Shown: positions 10,199 to 21,480 of the stretch, in pieces
Numbering within the stretch: position 1 is the stretch's first letter
How the letters are laid out: every line of letters begins with the position of its first letter
Assembly: GCA_037178625.1 (NCBI GenBank)
Contig: CM074138.1
Coordinates: 2,418,001 to 2,482,000 of the forward strand
Reading direction: 5' to 3'
DNA: 64,000 nucleotides
DNA from: Skeletonema tropicum
Taxonomy: Eukaryota > Bacillariophyta > Thalassiosirophyceae > Thalassiosirales > Thalassiosiraceae
Program-made: the position numbers and the translations under genes
Notes under the pieces: model-generated
Databases searched by the model: none
The model's input: only the letters and a program-made list of their open reading frames with translations
What the model was told of the DNA's origin: nothing

Positions 10199-11807
10199 AT
10201 GAAGCTCACCGTTGAGAAATCTTTCGGCCACTGCAGGGAAATTGTTCTACTTGATGTGCAGCCATCGGATAAGGTTGCCGACGTGATTGCTAAAATCCGT
10301 GAGCAAGAGGGCATCGATAAAATAATATATTCATCTGAATCTCTTCAGAAACTCAAGATTGCTAGATGAGTCAAAAACATTAGCAGAGCGTACTAGTAAT
10401 AGTGCTGTCGTTGACCGAAATATAGAACTTTAATTTTGTCGACTGTAGGACCGCTGGGACGATTTCAGATCAATGTGACAAGGAGGGACAAAAAGATCCA
10501 AATCGATGTCAATGGATCCGATACAATCGCAAATGTCATTAAAAAGATTGGGGCAGAAGGAAGCATCCCTCTTGAGCAGGCCCAAGTTCTAAACTTTGCA
10601 GGTTTAAACATGAATTTACGCCACAATTTGTCCTACTACGGCGTTGGAAACAAAGCTACCGTAAATGCTCATGGACTGCAGCTTTTTGTAAAAACTTTGA
10701 CAGGAAAGACAATCCTAATTTCTGGTATGAAGCATTCCGATACAATTGCGACGCTCAAAGCAAAGATTAAGGTCAGTGAGGGAATTCCTCCAGATCAGCA
10801 GCGTCTGCTTTTTGCAGGCAAGCAAATGAATGATGACCATACCCTCGCACAATGCAAAATCTGCAACGAAAGTACGATTCACCTAGTCTTGAGACTTAGG
10901 GGTATGATATCCACATTCACGTCATATGACGTAGAAAATAATCCACTGGTTGCATTCTTGATGAAGACAGATGATGAAAGATTGCATACTCCAGTTCCAC
11001 TTGAAGCATTACGATACGAAAAGAAAAAATACGGGGCCGAGTTTTCCACCTTCAGGTACGAAGAGAGACCTGATATATTGCACGAGTCTCAACTCGATTT
11101 ACTTTGTGAGTTTATCGATTTTATGTGGGAAAAGACAGTGTTGCTGACTGGAGATTCAGATAAAGTTGACTTACGTCTGACTTTGTCTGCAGAAAAACTG
11201 ATTGCGTTGAGTTGTGTGATAGTATAACTCCTTCGTTGCTCTTTTCATTCTCACGCTAACGGGTGACTTCAATTTCACACCTTTGCATCTACAGATCATG
11301 GCAGAGTTGGATAGTTCATTGGAAGACAAGTACAAATTTGAGCACATCTACGAGAACTTCAAGAATTTGTTTGAACGCGTTGGCATAACTAGCGAAACTA
11401 CTAGGTTCAATCGTAGAGGATTCAAAGTGGCTCTCAGGGCAACTCGTGGTCCAACAAACTCATGCATTGACTTTCATTGTGATGGTGGCTATGCCACGTC
11501 AACGTCGCAGATACCTCTCAACTCACCTTCCGAGTACAAAGGAGGCCAGATTTGTTTCTTTGTGAATGATCAGCTACACTTTGTTCCTCGTCCCCGTGGA
11601 CCCTTGGTTCAGCATCACCCGAAAGTTCTTCATGGCGTCACACAGGTGACGGAGGGTGTGAGGAAGAGCCTCTTCATTGTAGATGAAAGCAATGGTCTTG
11701 GTGAAAATGGGGTAGTTGAAGTAATTTCAGAAGATGTGGCATCCTTCTTGGCGCACCGAGCGCTGGTTGCTGGGACGAAACGCAAGCGTGTTGATGATGA
11801 AATTTAG
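10199..11807 (+). pseudogene. Decaying paralogue of the triple ubiquitin-like/2OG oxygenase gene
   Basis: Collinear with the intact gene at 28596-30355 and still highly similar. The first ubiquitin-like domain starts at 10199 but is broken by a net +4 indel near 10320, leading to a TGA near 10367, with a second small indel near 10425. From 10436 the second and third ubiquitin-like domains and the oxygenase part are open again. The intron donor is changed: the intact copy has GCG/GTGAG, this one GCGTTGAG at about 11205, so the GT is lost and a stop follows. The acceptor CTACAG before 11298 is kept, and exon 2 is open to 11807 with the HxD pair (FHCD) preserved. The C-terminal acidic tail of the intact copy is absent. 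It was probably inactivated recently; a truncated product from an internal ATG remains possible. Confidence 0.8.
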
Positions 11808-12013
11808 ATCGCTCCTCCCAACTTCTTCAGCTCATTTCGTACCTTGATTTAGGAGTTCAAGATTCAAGCTGCTACTGGGCAAGAAGGAGATCTCTCCAAC
11901 CACTTTCACAGACACAGACTGCATTTATAACCTATAACGCCTTTCACTTACATACAAGATAATAAGCAGTTTTAGTTGCAGCTGTGTTATTGGTTTTGCA
12001 TCATCGACATCTA

Positions 12014-12057
12014 CCGCCGACCCCATGCCTGCGAAAGGCAGGCGATGGGGTCGGCGG
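12014..12057. repeat. GC-rich hairpin
   Basis: The arms CCGCCGACCCCAT and ATGGGGTCGGCGG are exact reverse complements. They enclose GCCTGC/GCAGGC with one bulged G and a GAAAG loop, giving a 19-bp stem in an otherwise AT-rich region. It lies 207 bases after the end of the pseudogene. It could be a small foldback element or an RNA 3' structure. Confidence 0.6.
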
Positions 12058-12271
12058 CAGATTCGTTTCACTACAACACTCTATGATACCATTAAACACT
12101 TTAATTCTTTTCTTTCGCATTGCTAGCAGCATTCTTTATTCGATCAATTCTATGACTGTGCGACGCTAAACAGAGAAATGAATTGACAGGTCCGTTCCAA
12201 GGGTAAGTCCGTTCGCTATGGTATAGTAGTTCCCAGATTTCGATTTTACGGCGCTCGTGGCTCGTGGTCCC

Positions 12272-12365
12272 TCCCCCCCGCACGCGCCGGTCTAGACGCG
12301 GGTCGGGGGAAAAGAGAGGAAAAAAGCGGGGGAAAAAGAGGGGAAGAAAGGCGAGCGAAGCGAGC
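12272..12365 (+). other. Purine-rich G-run tract
   Basis: A C7 run is followed by GC-rich DNA and then a long purine tract with several runs of three to five G separated by A-rich spacers, ending in CGAGCGAAGCGAGCC. The composition is unlike the flanks. The G runs could form a quadruplex, but the loops between them are long. Confidence 0.35.
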
Positions 12366-12624
12366 CTCAGAATCTACTCCTACGAAAAGAGAAGAAGATG
12401 ATGATGCAATTGCTCCTTCTTCGCTTATTATGCACTATTTGCCTGCCTTTGACTCTTCGTACATTCGCTTTATATAATCACTTTTACTTTCATCTCGGTT
12501 TTTACCGTAATTGTGGTATAATTCGTGGTCGATAACCATTCAAATTTGAGCCTTTCATACACTTCCCACGTTTTGATACTGAAACTCCAGCAGCCTGGAG
12601 CAGACTTGGCATCGTATCCTATTT

Positions 12625-12885
12625 TCAATGATTTGTTCTTGTGTAATTCCCTTCTGACGCATTGTTAGGTGCAGCAGCCTCTTTTCTACTTTCCAATACC
12701 GGATCAATAACTTTTGGTACATTAGTTCTTCTTTTCTTCTTGGGTGACGGCTTTGTTGCCAATTCGTCTCTTACTTCGTTTGTTACTTGTCCCAATGTCG
12801 GAGCTTCAACCACTCGTCTACCCATCGCAGCAGCAGGAACATACACACAGAGAGAGAGAGAGGTAGCACCGATGGCGGCCCCCAT
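12625..12885 (-). CDS. Small hypothetical protein
   Basis: An 86-residue frame starting MGAAIGATSLSLCVYVPAAA with a short hydrophobic N-terminus, then a basic stretch (PSPKKKRRTNVPK). It begins 49 bases downstream of the frame ending at 12935 on the same strand, so it may belong to that transcript. No family recognised; it could be a chance frame. Confidence 0.25.
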   Translation of the reverse strand: MGAAIGATSLSLCVYVPAAAMGRRVVEAPTLGQVTNEVRDELATKPSPKKKRRTNVPKVIDPVLESRKEAAAPNNASEGNYTRTNH

Positions 12886-12934
12886 TCCACCGCGTTGAAA
12901 TGTCAAGACATTCTTTCTTTATGGGTAGTGCTAT

Positions 12935-13222
12935 CTATAACAGAGATTGCACTTGGGTAGCAAATTGTTGGCTCATTTCATCGATGGTTCCACATCTCAA
13001 AGGCGCGTTCCCTACAGCTTTCATGATGTTATTTGCCAATGCTTTTGCACTTTCAAAACCCACACGGTGAAGTGGAGGCACAGTCGTTCCGGCAATATAT
13101 GCATCCTGGATCTGGATCAACCCCAGACGCAAAGCTTCGTACTCTTTACCAGCTGCTTCTTGAAGCAGTCTCTCATAGATATACCTTTTTGAACTCGTAT
13201 CAATTCCAGCACGGCCTGCCAA
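12935..13222 (-). CDS. Hypothetical protein, C-terminal exon
   Basis: An open frame of about 95 codons with a balanced, protein-like composition (YIYERLLQEAAGKEYEALRL, then ALANNIMKAVGN, ending FATQVQSLL). It has no convincing ATG, and an in-frame TAA lies just upstream. It is therefore probably a terminal exon; earlier coding sequence may lie in the frame at 13229-13574, which starts MSIIPPPHRYHGAKLSQKEI. I could not find a splice pair that joins them cleanly. Function unknown. Confidence 0.35.
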   Translation of the reverse strand: MAGRAGIDTSSKRYIYERLLQEAAGKEYEALRLGLIQIQDAYIAGTTVPPLHRVGFESAKALANNIMKAVGNAPLRCGTIDEMSQQFATQVQSLL

Positions 13223-13228
13223 TTCATT

Positions 13229-15464
13229 TTAGAGCTGTAGCGACTCACACTCTTGAATGCGGCAGATGTTCGTGCAGAGTGTGATTATAGCACAAGTACA
13301 TGTCAGTAGTTTGACAAATCCGAGTGTAGATCCACCAGCGCTGAGCTGTTTCTCTACTCTGATTGGGCATTCAAGAATCTTTTTGTAGATTGTGTACCTA
13401 TTGTGTACCATGTTGTTGTGTCTCCTTTGCGAGGAGCTCCTCCTCACCCTAAATAGTGCGAATTCTTTCATTGTTTTAGCCATGCTGCGTCGGATTTCTT
13501 TTTGTGAGAGTTTTGCGCCATGGTATCGATGTGGAGGTGGTATTATTGACATCGAAATACTAGCGGAAACGTAGGGGAAACAGCGGCCATCATGATTGTT
13601 TTCTGCAAAATCAATCTCCAGCATTCGGCTACAGCCGGAATTATACATAGGAATTAGTATGTTCTTAGCTTAGTTTTTAGACTCAGCTTAGATCCTCTGA
13701 TTGGAATTCGGTCGAGCTCCGTCGGAATTTTCACAGGCACGGTTTCCCACGCGCGGCCAAGACCAGGGCGTTGTGACGATGAGGCAAGACGAGGCCTGAA
13801 GTGTGAATTTTTAAATCTCCGCCCTCCATCCACAAAGAGCTGTAGCAACGACTCTTCCTTTCGGGGGAAGAAATAGTAGTATTGCCATCAATTAGCGATA
13901 ATGTTTACTCGTTATTGAAAATTTACATCATGTCCATTCGTTTCTTGTCGATTCCGTGTGTTCATTTCCCTGAATTCGAGCTAATTCACGAGCCAAGCTG
14001 GCCAAAGGAAGACAACAGTTATATTTCATCGAATGCAAATGGTAGCGTATTGATAGAGCGAATGCATTATTTAGCCGAAGCACGACAAGAACACCTTGTT
14101 GGAGAGACTGCACAATGGAATTCTGCTGCCAACTTCCAATCATAACACAATTATTTTGTCATATACTTGAAACGCAGCCTTTCATCTTTCCCCCTTCTTG
14201 TATGACATCGTTCTCTCTTGTCCGAAGACACGCAGAAAGGTACCAATAGCGACTGCACAGACTCAACAAAGTGCTCTCGAGAGTATGTTGAATGCGTTCT
14301 TGATGCATTTTTCAAGGATGCGCTTTAAATCGTAACTTATCGTCGAGAGATCATGTAATTGAGGACTCCTCCACAGTAATTATTGTTGATTCGTCCGAAA
14401 CATGCCGAATGACTCATTGCGAATGATGAAAATGATCCGAACACAGCCAATTGCACTATAGAAGGGGTGGACGAGATCGGCGGCTCCATTCCATTGATAT
14501 TTTTCCATCTAGCATGACTCATGTTAAATCCCTCCTCCTACCGCACCCCATTAAAGCCAAAAAATTGAAATGGCTATATCATAGTCGGAAATCGAGGGGC
14601 GTTCTCATTTCAAGGGCCTATCATAATCAGAAGACATAGCAGCGTCAAGATGAGCCATCTTTGGCTTACGCCCCCAAAGTTGTGATGCTCTTTCACCCAC
14701 ACCCCCTTCAGTGGCACTTCACTCAGAGACAAAAAGGATGGTTGCCATAGGAATGTATAATTCATTCGAAAACATATGATAATGTTCGGACGTCCACTAC
14801 CGATGCCAAAGATTCGAATGGCCGAGGCATCAGATCTTGATCGGATCGACCGATGGTTGTGAAAGCACAGTAACCCGATGGAACACAGTAGCCCGTCCAC
14901 CACATTAAAAAAAATTGAAATGGCTATTTCATAGTCAGAACTCTGGGGGCATCAAATGATGAGCCGGGATTTGGATTCATACGGAGTAGTAGCATCACTT
15001 AGAGCCATCCTCGCCTGTATACAGGCTTATTGACATCCACGTCAATATATCCCGGGCTTTTAAACGAGCTGTGGTAGGAGAGACAACCCTCTCCCGTGGT
15101 CCCGACTGCGACGCTGTTTGGTTCTGCCCTCGGCGTATGAAGACTCCAATTGTTGGTTCAATGATGTCTAGGTAGCGATAATGCAACATTTACCTAATTT
15201 CCTAAGTGATATGATATGGCTTGTGCCCCCAAAGCCCAAAGTGCTGATGTCGGCCTATGGACCTAAAAGCAGATTATTTTAGTTAGGGGCTTGTTAGCGG
15301 TTGTGTTCGAGCAGCGTGTCAAAAAATTGGCGCCACGCAAAAAAGACAGGTCACGAGAAAATCGCGTTTCTGGTCTTGGCCACTTTCGCTCGTTTTGGGA
15401 AACCGTGCAGGAGGGGTAGGCGATTCCAAGTTCGGAAATGGTGGAGAAATCCGGCCACAGCAAC
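13229..15464. other. Gene-poor stretch with short repeated words
   Basis: No gene is supported apart from a possible exon at 13390-13574. Two short direct repeats of ATTGAAATGGCTAT followed by CATAGTC stand at about 14563-14587 and 14914-14938. Open frames here are short and unlike proteins. Confidence 0.35.
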
Positions 15465-15536
15465 GGGGATGTAGTTCAGTGGTAGAACGTTCGCTTCGCA
15501 TGCGAAAAGTCGGGGGTTCGATTCCCCCCATCTCCA
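15465..15536 (+). tRNA. tRNA-Ala (anticodon CGC)
   Basis: A full cloverleaf can be drawn: acceptor GGGGATG/CATCTCC (one G-U), D stem GTTC/GAAC, anticodon stem TTCGC/GCGAA with loop TTCGCAT, T stem GGGGG/CCCCC with loop TTCGATT, and discriminator A at 15536. The loop gives anticodon CGC, reading GCG (Ala). No intron; CCA is not encoded, as expected in a nuclear gene. Confidence 0.95.
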
Positions 15537-15785
15537 TCGTTGTGAGCGGAGCGTGACGGTATGATGTATGCAAGTACAATACTGAGGAAGACATAGCTGT
15601 CACTTAGCATGAACGATGCCGGCTGAGGATTGAGGGTACATCAGACGTACCTTAGACTGATACATGTGAAAAATACCACTCCGAACGAACTTGTTTGATG
15701 GAGTCCAAACTTTCTCCTAGCTGATGTCCGCACTCTGTTGAACATCCTGTTATACACCGCAGTTTTGTTGCATTGATGTAAGACC

Positions 15786-15875
15786 GGCGCAAACAAAAGT
15801 TGCTAGGGTAAAATTTGTCCTGCAGGCTAGGGCGCTAAATATTTATAAATTACCCTAGCTCTTTTTATTTGCGCC
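15786..15875. repeat. 90-bp foldback element
   Basis: The left arm GGCGCAAACAAAAG then GCTAGGGTAA matches the reverse complement of the right arm (TTACCCTAGC then CTTTTTATTTGCGCC) with a few mismatches over about 29 bp. The form is that of a very short MITE-like palindrome. Confidence 0.6.
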
Positions 15876-16588
15876 TATCTTATTTTTCAATGACTCGATC
15901 TCGGTCAATATATTGGACCGATAAAGCCATCCATTGAAGCTGACTGCAGCGCTGAGGTAGTGGTCTTCAATTCACGTCCAACTGGCGACCTAATCGGGTC
16001 GATATTGACGGAGAACAAAGCGTGCAAAGGTTACATTATGTAAATCGAGTTACATTTTGGTAGATTTTGTGTGTGGGGCTTGCTTTAGGTTATTTCTGTG
16101 CTACGGTAAACTACGTATCACTGGTGTTGTAAAGAAGAAAAGCATCTGGTGTCGGTTTCTTGACATGCGCGCATCTCAGGGGTCACTCTAGCGGGGAGCG
16201 GGGAGCCCCATCAACGTTCTCCAAGCAAAGAAAGAACAGCAAGCACCAGCACCAGCACCAGGCAAGCACCGGTACAAACCATGTCAGCATATGGTAAAGC
16301 AGCGCGGCGGCGGCGGATACAATACATAACCAGACTCTGAGAAGTGTTGGCTATCGATCGATTAGTTGTGAGCGCCGAATGATTACTTGGGCAGTCTCGA
16401 TTCGAAGTGAAGAACTCGCGCCCCTGACTATAATAAATAGCCCGGAGAAGTGTTGGTCGAGTCGAGCTGTTCTTTTGTGTTGAGGAATAAAAATAATCAC
16501 ATCTGGATCGCTTGCTCTGTCTCTGGTCTCTGAACATCATCATAAGGCCACCTACAGCTACAATACATAATAATTCAGGCAGCATCCG
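15876..16588. other. Intergenic region, 5' flank of the kinase-like gene
   Basis: No gene is seen. A CCAGCA microrepeat lies at about 16240-16262. The last 60 bases are the part that was copied to 3275-3350. Confidence 0.4.
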
Positions 16589-18643
16589 ATGGTTCTTCGA
16601 TCAGCAGCACAACATGTGCTCTTTTTAAGTTTTGTAAATCTGCTCCGATGTAGCGATGCATTTACAATACCCCGCTCAACTGCAATTAGCTCGACAATCA
16701 ACACACGAAATCATGACGTTTTGACGACAATTTTACACAGTTCATCGAATGATAATAATGGTGATGATGACAATACTGCCGAAATATTTTATGATGATTT
16801 TGCAGGTCCAATAGGTGATGTAATATCGTCATCATCTCTATCATCATCTGCTGCACTACAAACTAATCAAGAGCAGCAGCAACAAGCTAACGAAGAAGAA
16901 AAATTACCAGAATTCACCGATAACGAATCATCATCATCACCAAACACCAAAGATGATCTAATCTCAATCCCCCTCCCAAAGCCATCCACCCAAACAATCG
17001 ATCTCACCGGAGCACTCTCCCGCGAATTCAGTCTAGGACGTGACCTCCTCCTCTCCGACTACGCAGGCTCACTTGGCTTTGATCAAGTTACCGATTGGCA
17101 ATATTACACTACCGATTTGGCCACGGGGAAGCGTGAGGATCGGGCGGCCAATCCATTTGATCCGAATCAACCATCACGGACACGGTCGAGGAGTGGAAGG
17201 GTGGTACGATTGTTTCGGGGGGAGTTTACTGGACGGATTGGGAATTTGTTACGGTCGAGGGGGTTGGATTCGAGAGTGATACTTAAAGAGTTTGCAGTGG
17301 ATATTGATGATGATGATGATGATATGTTGTTGAATTTGGCAAAGGATGAACAAAGGTCTTTGGCCAAGTTACAATCCAATTGGTTACAGGGATACTGCAT
17401 GACTGCAAACAACGCACAACAACTATTGGAACAATTGGAAAATGGAGAATGGAACGAAGCAGCTCAAAGACGATATGTCGATGGGTTGACAGATACACCC
17501 ACAACGGCCGATGATGAACATTTGGTGACATTGTTGGAGTGTACTTCGTCCAAGAAGGCTCCGTTTACGTCGATTTTGGGTCAGCTGAATCTGAATGATT
17601 ATTATGATGATGAGGATATGGACCCGAATGAGTGGTATAAATCATTGGGCGTGGTAAGTGATAATGGTTAGTTGGGTTGAGATTTGTGTGCAGTGCGTTG
17701 TCTGCAGGTGTGATGATAGCATCTTCTTTAACACTTCAACTCCATGTAATATGTACAGAAACCACCAAAGCCTGGATCCATATGGGTGGTATACGACTAT
17801 CACGGTCTATCCACAGCATCATCCTACGCAGTCCCACTCATCATCCAACAATCCAAATTACCCCCCAAACGGGGAATATTTGGAAACATCGTCCAAGCTC
17901 CACCACTCCCACCCTTCCGAGAACGTGGCCGTTACATGATTCGAGGTGTACTAAAAGGGATGCTTCAGTCGATTGCTACTGCCCATGCAGCCGATTTGGT
18001 CCATCGAAGTATTGGTAAGAATAGTTTTATATTGTCATCGGTTGGTCAGGATAAACGAGAGGCCACGAGTCCCTATGCTGTGGTGGTGGAGCGATTGCGA
18101 GTTGTATTGAGTGATTGGGGGTTTAGTCGTGATATTCAAGAGGCTGTATTGGAACAGGAGTTTAGTGGACGGTGTCGTATGTTTGGTGTACCATCATTGA
18201 GCTCCTACGAGTATCAAACGGCATCATCCTATGAGGATTCTGTCCGAATGGAAGATGCAGCATATCAATTCGCCAAAGCGGAAGACTTGCACGCATGTGG
18301 ATTTGTCTTTTTGTCCATGTTGTTTACGACACTAGCCAATCCGGCAACACTGAGTGCTCCATTACCGGCAACGGATGATGATACATTGCAACGATTATTT
18401 TCAGAGATATTTGGAAAGGATGTGGATGAACTTCGTGAGTATTATGCCAATGAGGATGTGTGGAGTGAGGTGGTTTCGTTGTTGGATATGGAAGAAAGGG
18501 CGGGGTGGGATTTGTTGGGGAAGTTGTTGCTTGCGAGAGAACAAGTTAGTGATTGGTACAAGAATGACGGTGATGAAGATGTTGAATTGACTTCGGCGCA
18601 GGCGTTACTTGGGCATCCCTTCTTCAAGATGAAGATAATGTAA
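16589..18643 (+). CDS. Plastid-targeted protein kinase-like protein, probable pseudokinase
   Basis: Exons 16589-17653 and 17759-18643 are joined at a GTAAGT...TGTACAG intron of 105 nt in phase 0, giving 649 residues. The N-terminus is a signal peptide (VLFLSFVNLLRCSDA) followed by FTIP, an ASAFAP-like plastid import site. A Ser/Asn/Asp-rich linker runs to about residue 130. The second exon has kinase landmarks: VHRSIGKNSFIL near residue 436, where the catalytic HRD aspartate is Ser, and SDWGFSRD near 473, where DFG is DWG. It ends in an ALLGHPFF tail like those at kinase C-termini. Loss of the HRD aspartate argues for a pseudokinase or an unusual mechanism. The gene is tail to tail with the GMC gene, 32 bp away. 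Confidence 0.8.
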
Positions 18644-18675
18644 ATATTGGCTACATGCATGTCATGTTAAGTAGT

Positions 18676-20941
18676 CTATTCAATAATGAACGTTGAGGCA
18701 GCATGGCCCAACGCCGCACACGTTAGAGTTGGAGGCGCCGAGACGGAGTCGGGAAAGACTGAAGCATCGCATATGCGCAGATTGCTCAATCCACGGACGC
18801 ATAGCTGCTCATCCACGACTGATTCTTTATTGCATGTGGTGGCACCCGACGAATCGTCTGTTTCTCCTTCTCCCATGGCACAGGTTCCACACCAATGATA
18901 ATAAGGGTTGGAGAATTCAGCAGCATACCTTCGAAACCATAGTGGTGCAGTTCCACCAGATTTAAGTTCGTTATGATTGTCATGTAGCTTTCCTCCCAAT
19001 AATGCCTTCATCCAATGCAATGCAGAGCTTATCAGTGAATAAGTGGCAACTCCAATCGAGAAAGTAAAACCCGGAAGTATCTCGATACATCTTCCAAACC
19101 ACCGTTGTTTCATTCTTGACGAGGAAGTCCAACCTCTCCATAAAGATTCTACATCCCATGAATCTGAGAGATAATTTGGATCGATACTCACTTTGCAGTC
19201 ACTGAGCCTTGTACATGATTTCATTCCTTTTGACGATCTAACCGTTACACGCCCAACCGATTTTGGATTCAACAGGCAAAGATTTAACGATGCAAGATGT
19301 AGCTTTACCAACTTGGATAACACCGGAATACGAAAGAATAATCTCAAAACTGCTCTCGCTCCAACAAAAAGACCTTGTATCCAACGCTGTGGCAAATAAA
19401 CACCAAACGGAAGTACCCATCGTCGTCGAAGAGCACCTGCAGCAAAATGAGGAATCATATAATCCATTTGGATCCCATCCGCTACTTGTAATTGCATCTT
19501 GACATCAGTGCTGGAGCTGGTTGGATGATGATGATCATGAATCATCCACCATCCAAGAATTGAATTGTGTGACAAAGCTCCATCATTGAATGGACGTGGC
19601 GTTAGAAACACTCGAGGAAGTACGATGTGATCACGCAGATTGTGCCCAACTGGAAGATTCCGATGCACATTCTTTAATCGAGCTTTGTCGTCATCATCTT
19701 CTTCATGACTACTGCATTTGATTTGTTCATACCAAGGTGCAATACCCGCCATCCTCAAATCATCTTCTGCTCCTATCCCACTTGCCAATAGCAAAGATGG
19801 AGTTGCAATAGCCCCACTACATACTATTATATCACGTTTCGATCGAATGATCCCTCGATGATCTCCAAAGTCACATTCCACCGCCCAAGCTTGAGGTTTG
19901 CTGCATTGAGATTGTTGTGTTTGCGTATTGACATTCGTATCTTCATCTCCAGCAGCAGTAGTCGAACAAGGGTAGCGAATCAATATACGCTCAACTTGTA
20001 CTCCGGATAGAAAGGTTACATTGGAACATAACTCAGGATGACGTTGGAGCAATGGTGCAATCAAGGATGTAAAGTAATTGACTCGTCGTTTGCTGTTGTT
20101 ACTTGACGACAATGTAGGTTGTTGAAACTTACTGCAATGATGTTCACTTCCTACCATCTACATCTTCACTTTGAAACATGTCATTACACAATACTGAAGA
20201 AGTAGTCAACCCTCCATTCTCCTCCATAACAGCCAATATCTCTTCCATTGACTCTTGAATCAAAACACCCCCCTTCCACCTCCCAGGCCAATTAGGATTG
20301 TCAAAGTCACATCTCAAATTATCAGGCTGCATGATCAAACCAGCATTGATATTCGTCCCTCCACCCCATCCCGAGCCCGTGGGCACATCGATGATTCTAT
20401 TGGATAAATGTTTTTGTGGTGTAGTTGTATGCAATATTGTCGGAGGAGAATGCGAAGGAATTTCTGAAGTAGTGTTATAGTGAGCAGTTTGAAACCAATT
20501 TTGGAGATGGTAGGTGGATGTATGACTGCGTTCAAATAATTTTGGTGCATTTGACGAGATCTCTCCAATATCGTCGACAGTTTGGCTGTTGCTGCTGCTG
20601 CTTGACATGTCAACACTATCGCCCCGTTCTAAAATGGCAATACGAACATGTGATGATGATGCGCTGCTGGTAGTATCATCGTCATCCGAGCTGCTACCTC
20701 GATCTGAAATGATGCGATGCAAGATTCCATACAATAATCCGGCTGCGGAGGGCCCTGCGCCTATTATTAGGAGATCGTATTCTTCTTCTTCGGGAGGTTG
20801 ACGGACCATACTGAAAGGTGGGAGTGATGGGCCGGCGGCCGGTGTAGCGTGGTACCTTAGGAAGCCGAGTGCATGCATGCACAGCAGATCAAAGCAGGAG
20901 AACCGATAATGGATACGTTTTCCTCTGACATCATCGTCCAT
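18676..20941 (-). CDS. GMC-family FAD oxidoreductase
   Basis: Exons 20190-20941 and 18676-20131 (complement) join through a 58-nt intron (GTGTAA...TTGCAG) in phase 2, giving 735 residues. Without that intron the two frames overlap out of register, so the splice is inferred from frame. The FAD dinucleotide motif is YDLLIIGAGPSAAGLLYG near residue 58. GMC signature 1 is GSGWGGGTNINAGLI near 195, signature 2 is GAIATPSLLLASGIG, and the C-terminal active-site block is YYHWCGTCAMGE with the catalytic-type His, then LRICDASVFPDSV. The usual second active-site Asn or His before the Pro is not seen; the local sequence is SAPPTLT. GMC enzymes oxidise alcohols, choline or sugars, and one algal branch decarboxylates fatty acids; substrate cannot be told here. 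Confidence 0.85.
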
Positions 20942-21480
20942 GGTGTGACTTCAACTTGAAGCTGCCGCTTGGGCTACCCTTGGCTTGGGCGGGAAGCGGG
21001 AACCCTATGTATCTTGCTTCAAGTGACGTCACGATGAAAGCGAAGCGAACGAGCTGGGAAGAAAGCCAACAAGCGAGAGCCCCGCTCGCTCTGCACTCTG
21101 CACTCAGCACTCTGACTCTGCACTCTTACACTCTTCACTCTTGCTTCTGCATGCTGCATGCAGGGTTACAATTCTCTTTTGGGAGCTATTAGCTTGAAAT
21201 TACACGATGAAGAAAAGAACACCCAAACACCGGCGGCTCATAAGTATGCCATTGCTGGACCAAATCGTTGGTTACTTTGAAATGAAGTTCAGAGAGAGAA
21301 CTGATAGGAGAGACGACCAACTATCTTTGGATCATCTACATTGCCTCTCTGTCTAGAAATACGTTGGCACATAAAAGCTCTTCAGGCCAACACCAAGGAT
21401 ATGATTGAAACTTCCCCTTACCGCCCTCTCAGTGTATGCTAATATTATTATGCCGTGCTGCAAAGGGCGGCCACTGAATC
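20942..21480. other. Intergenic region with a CTCTGCA-type minisatellite
   Basis: Divergent gap between the GMC gene and the ankyrin-kinase gene. Bases 21090-21165 hold irregular repeats of ACTCTGCACTC/ACTCTTC, followed by a CATGCTGCATGCAG palindrome. Nothing else is recognised. Confidence 0.45.

Noticed and set aside
20132..20189. Frame shift lesion in the GMC gene
   Set aside because: A 58-nt GT-AG intron restores the frame exactly and leaves both halves of the family pattern intact, so an intron is the simpler reading.
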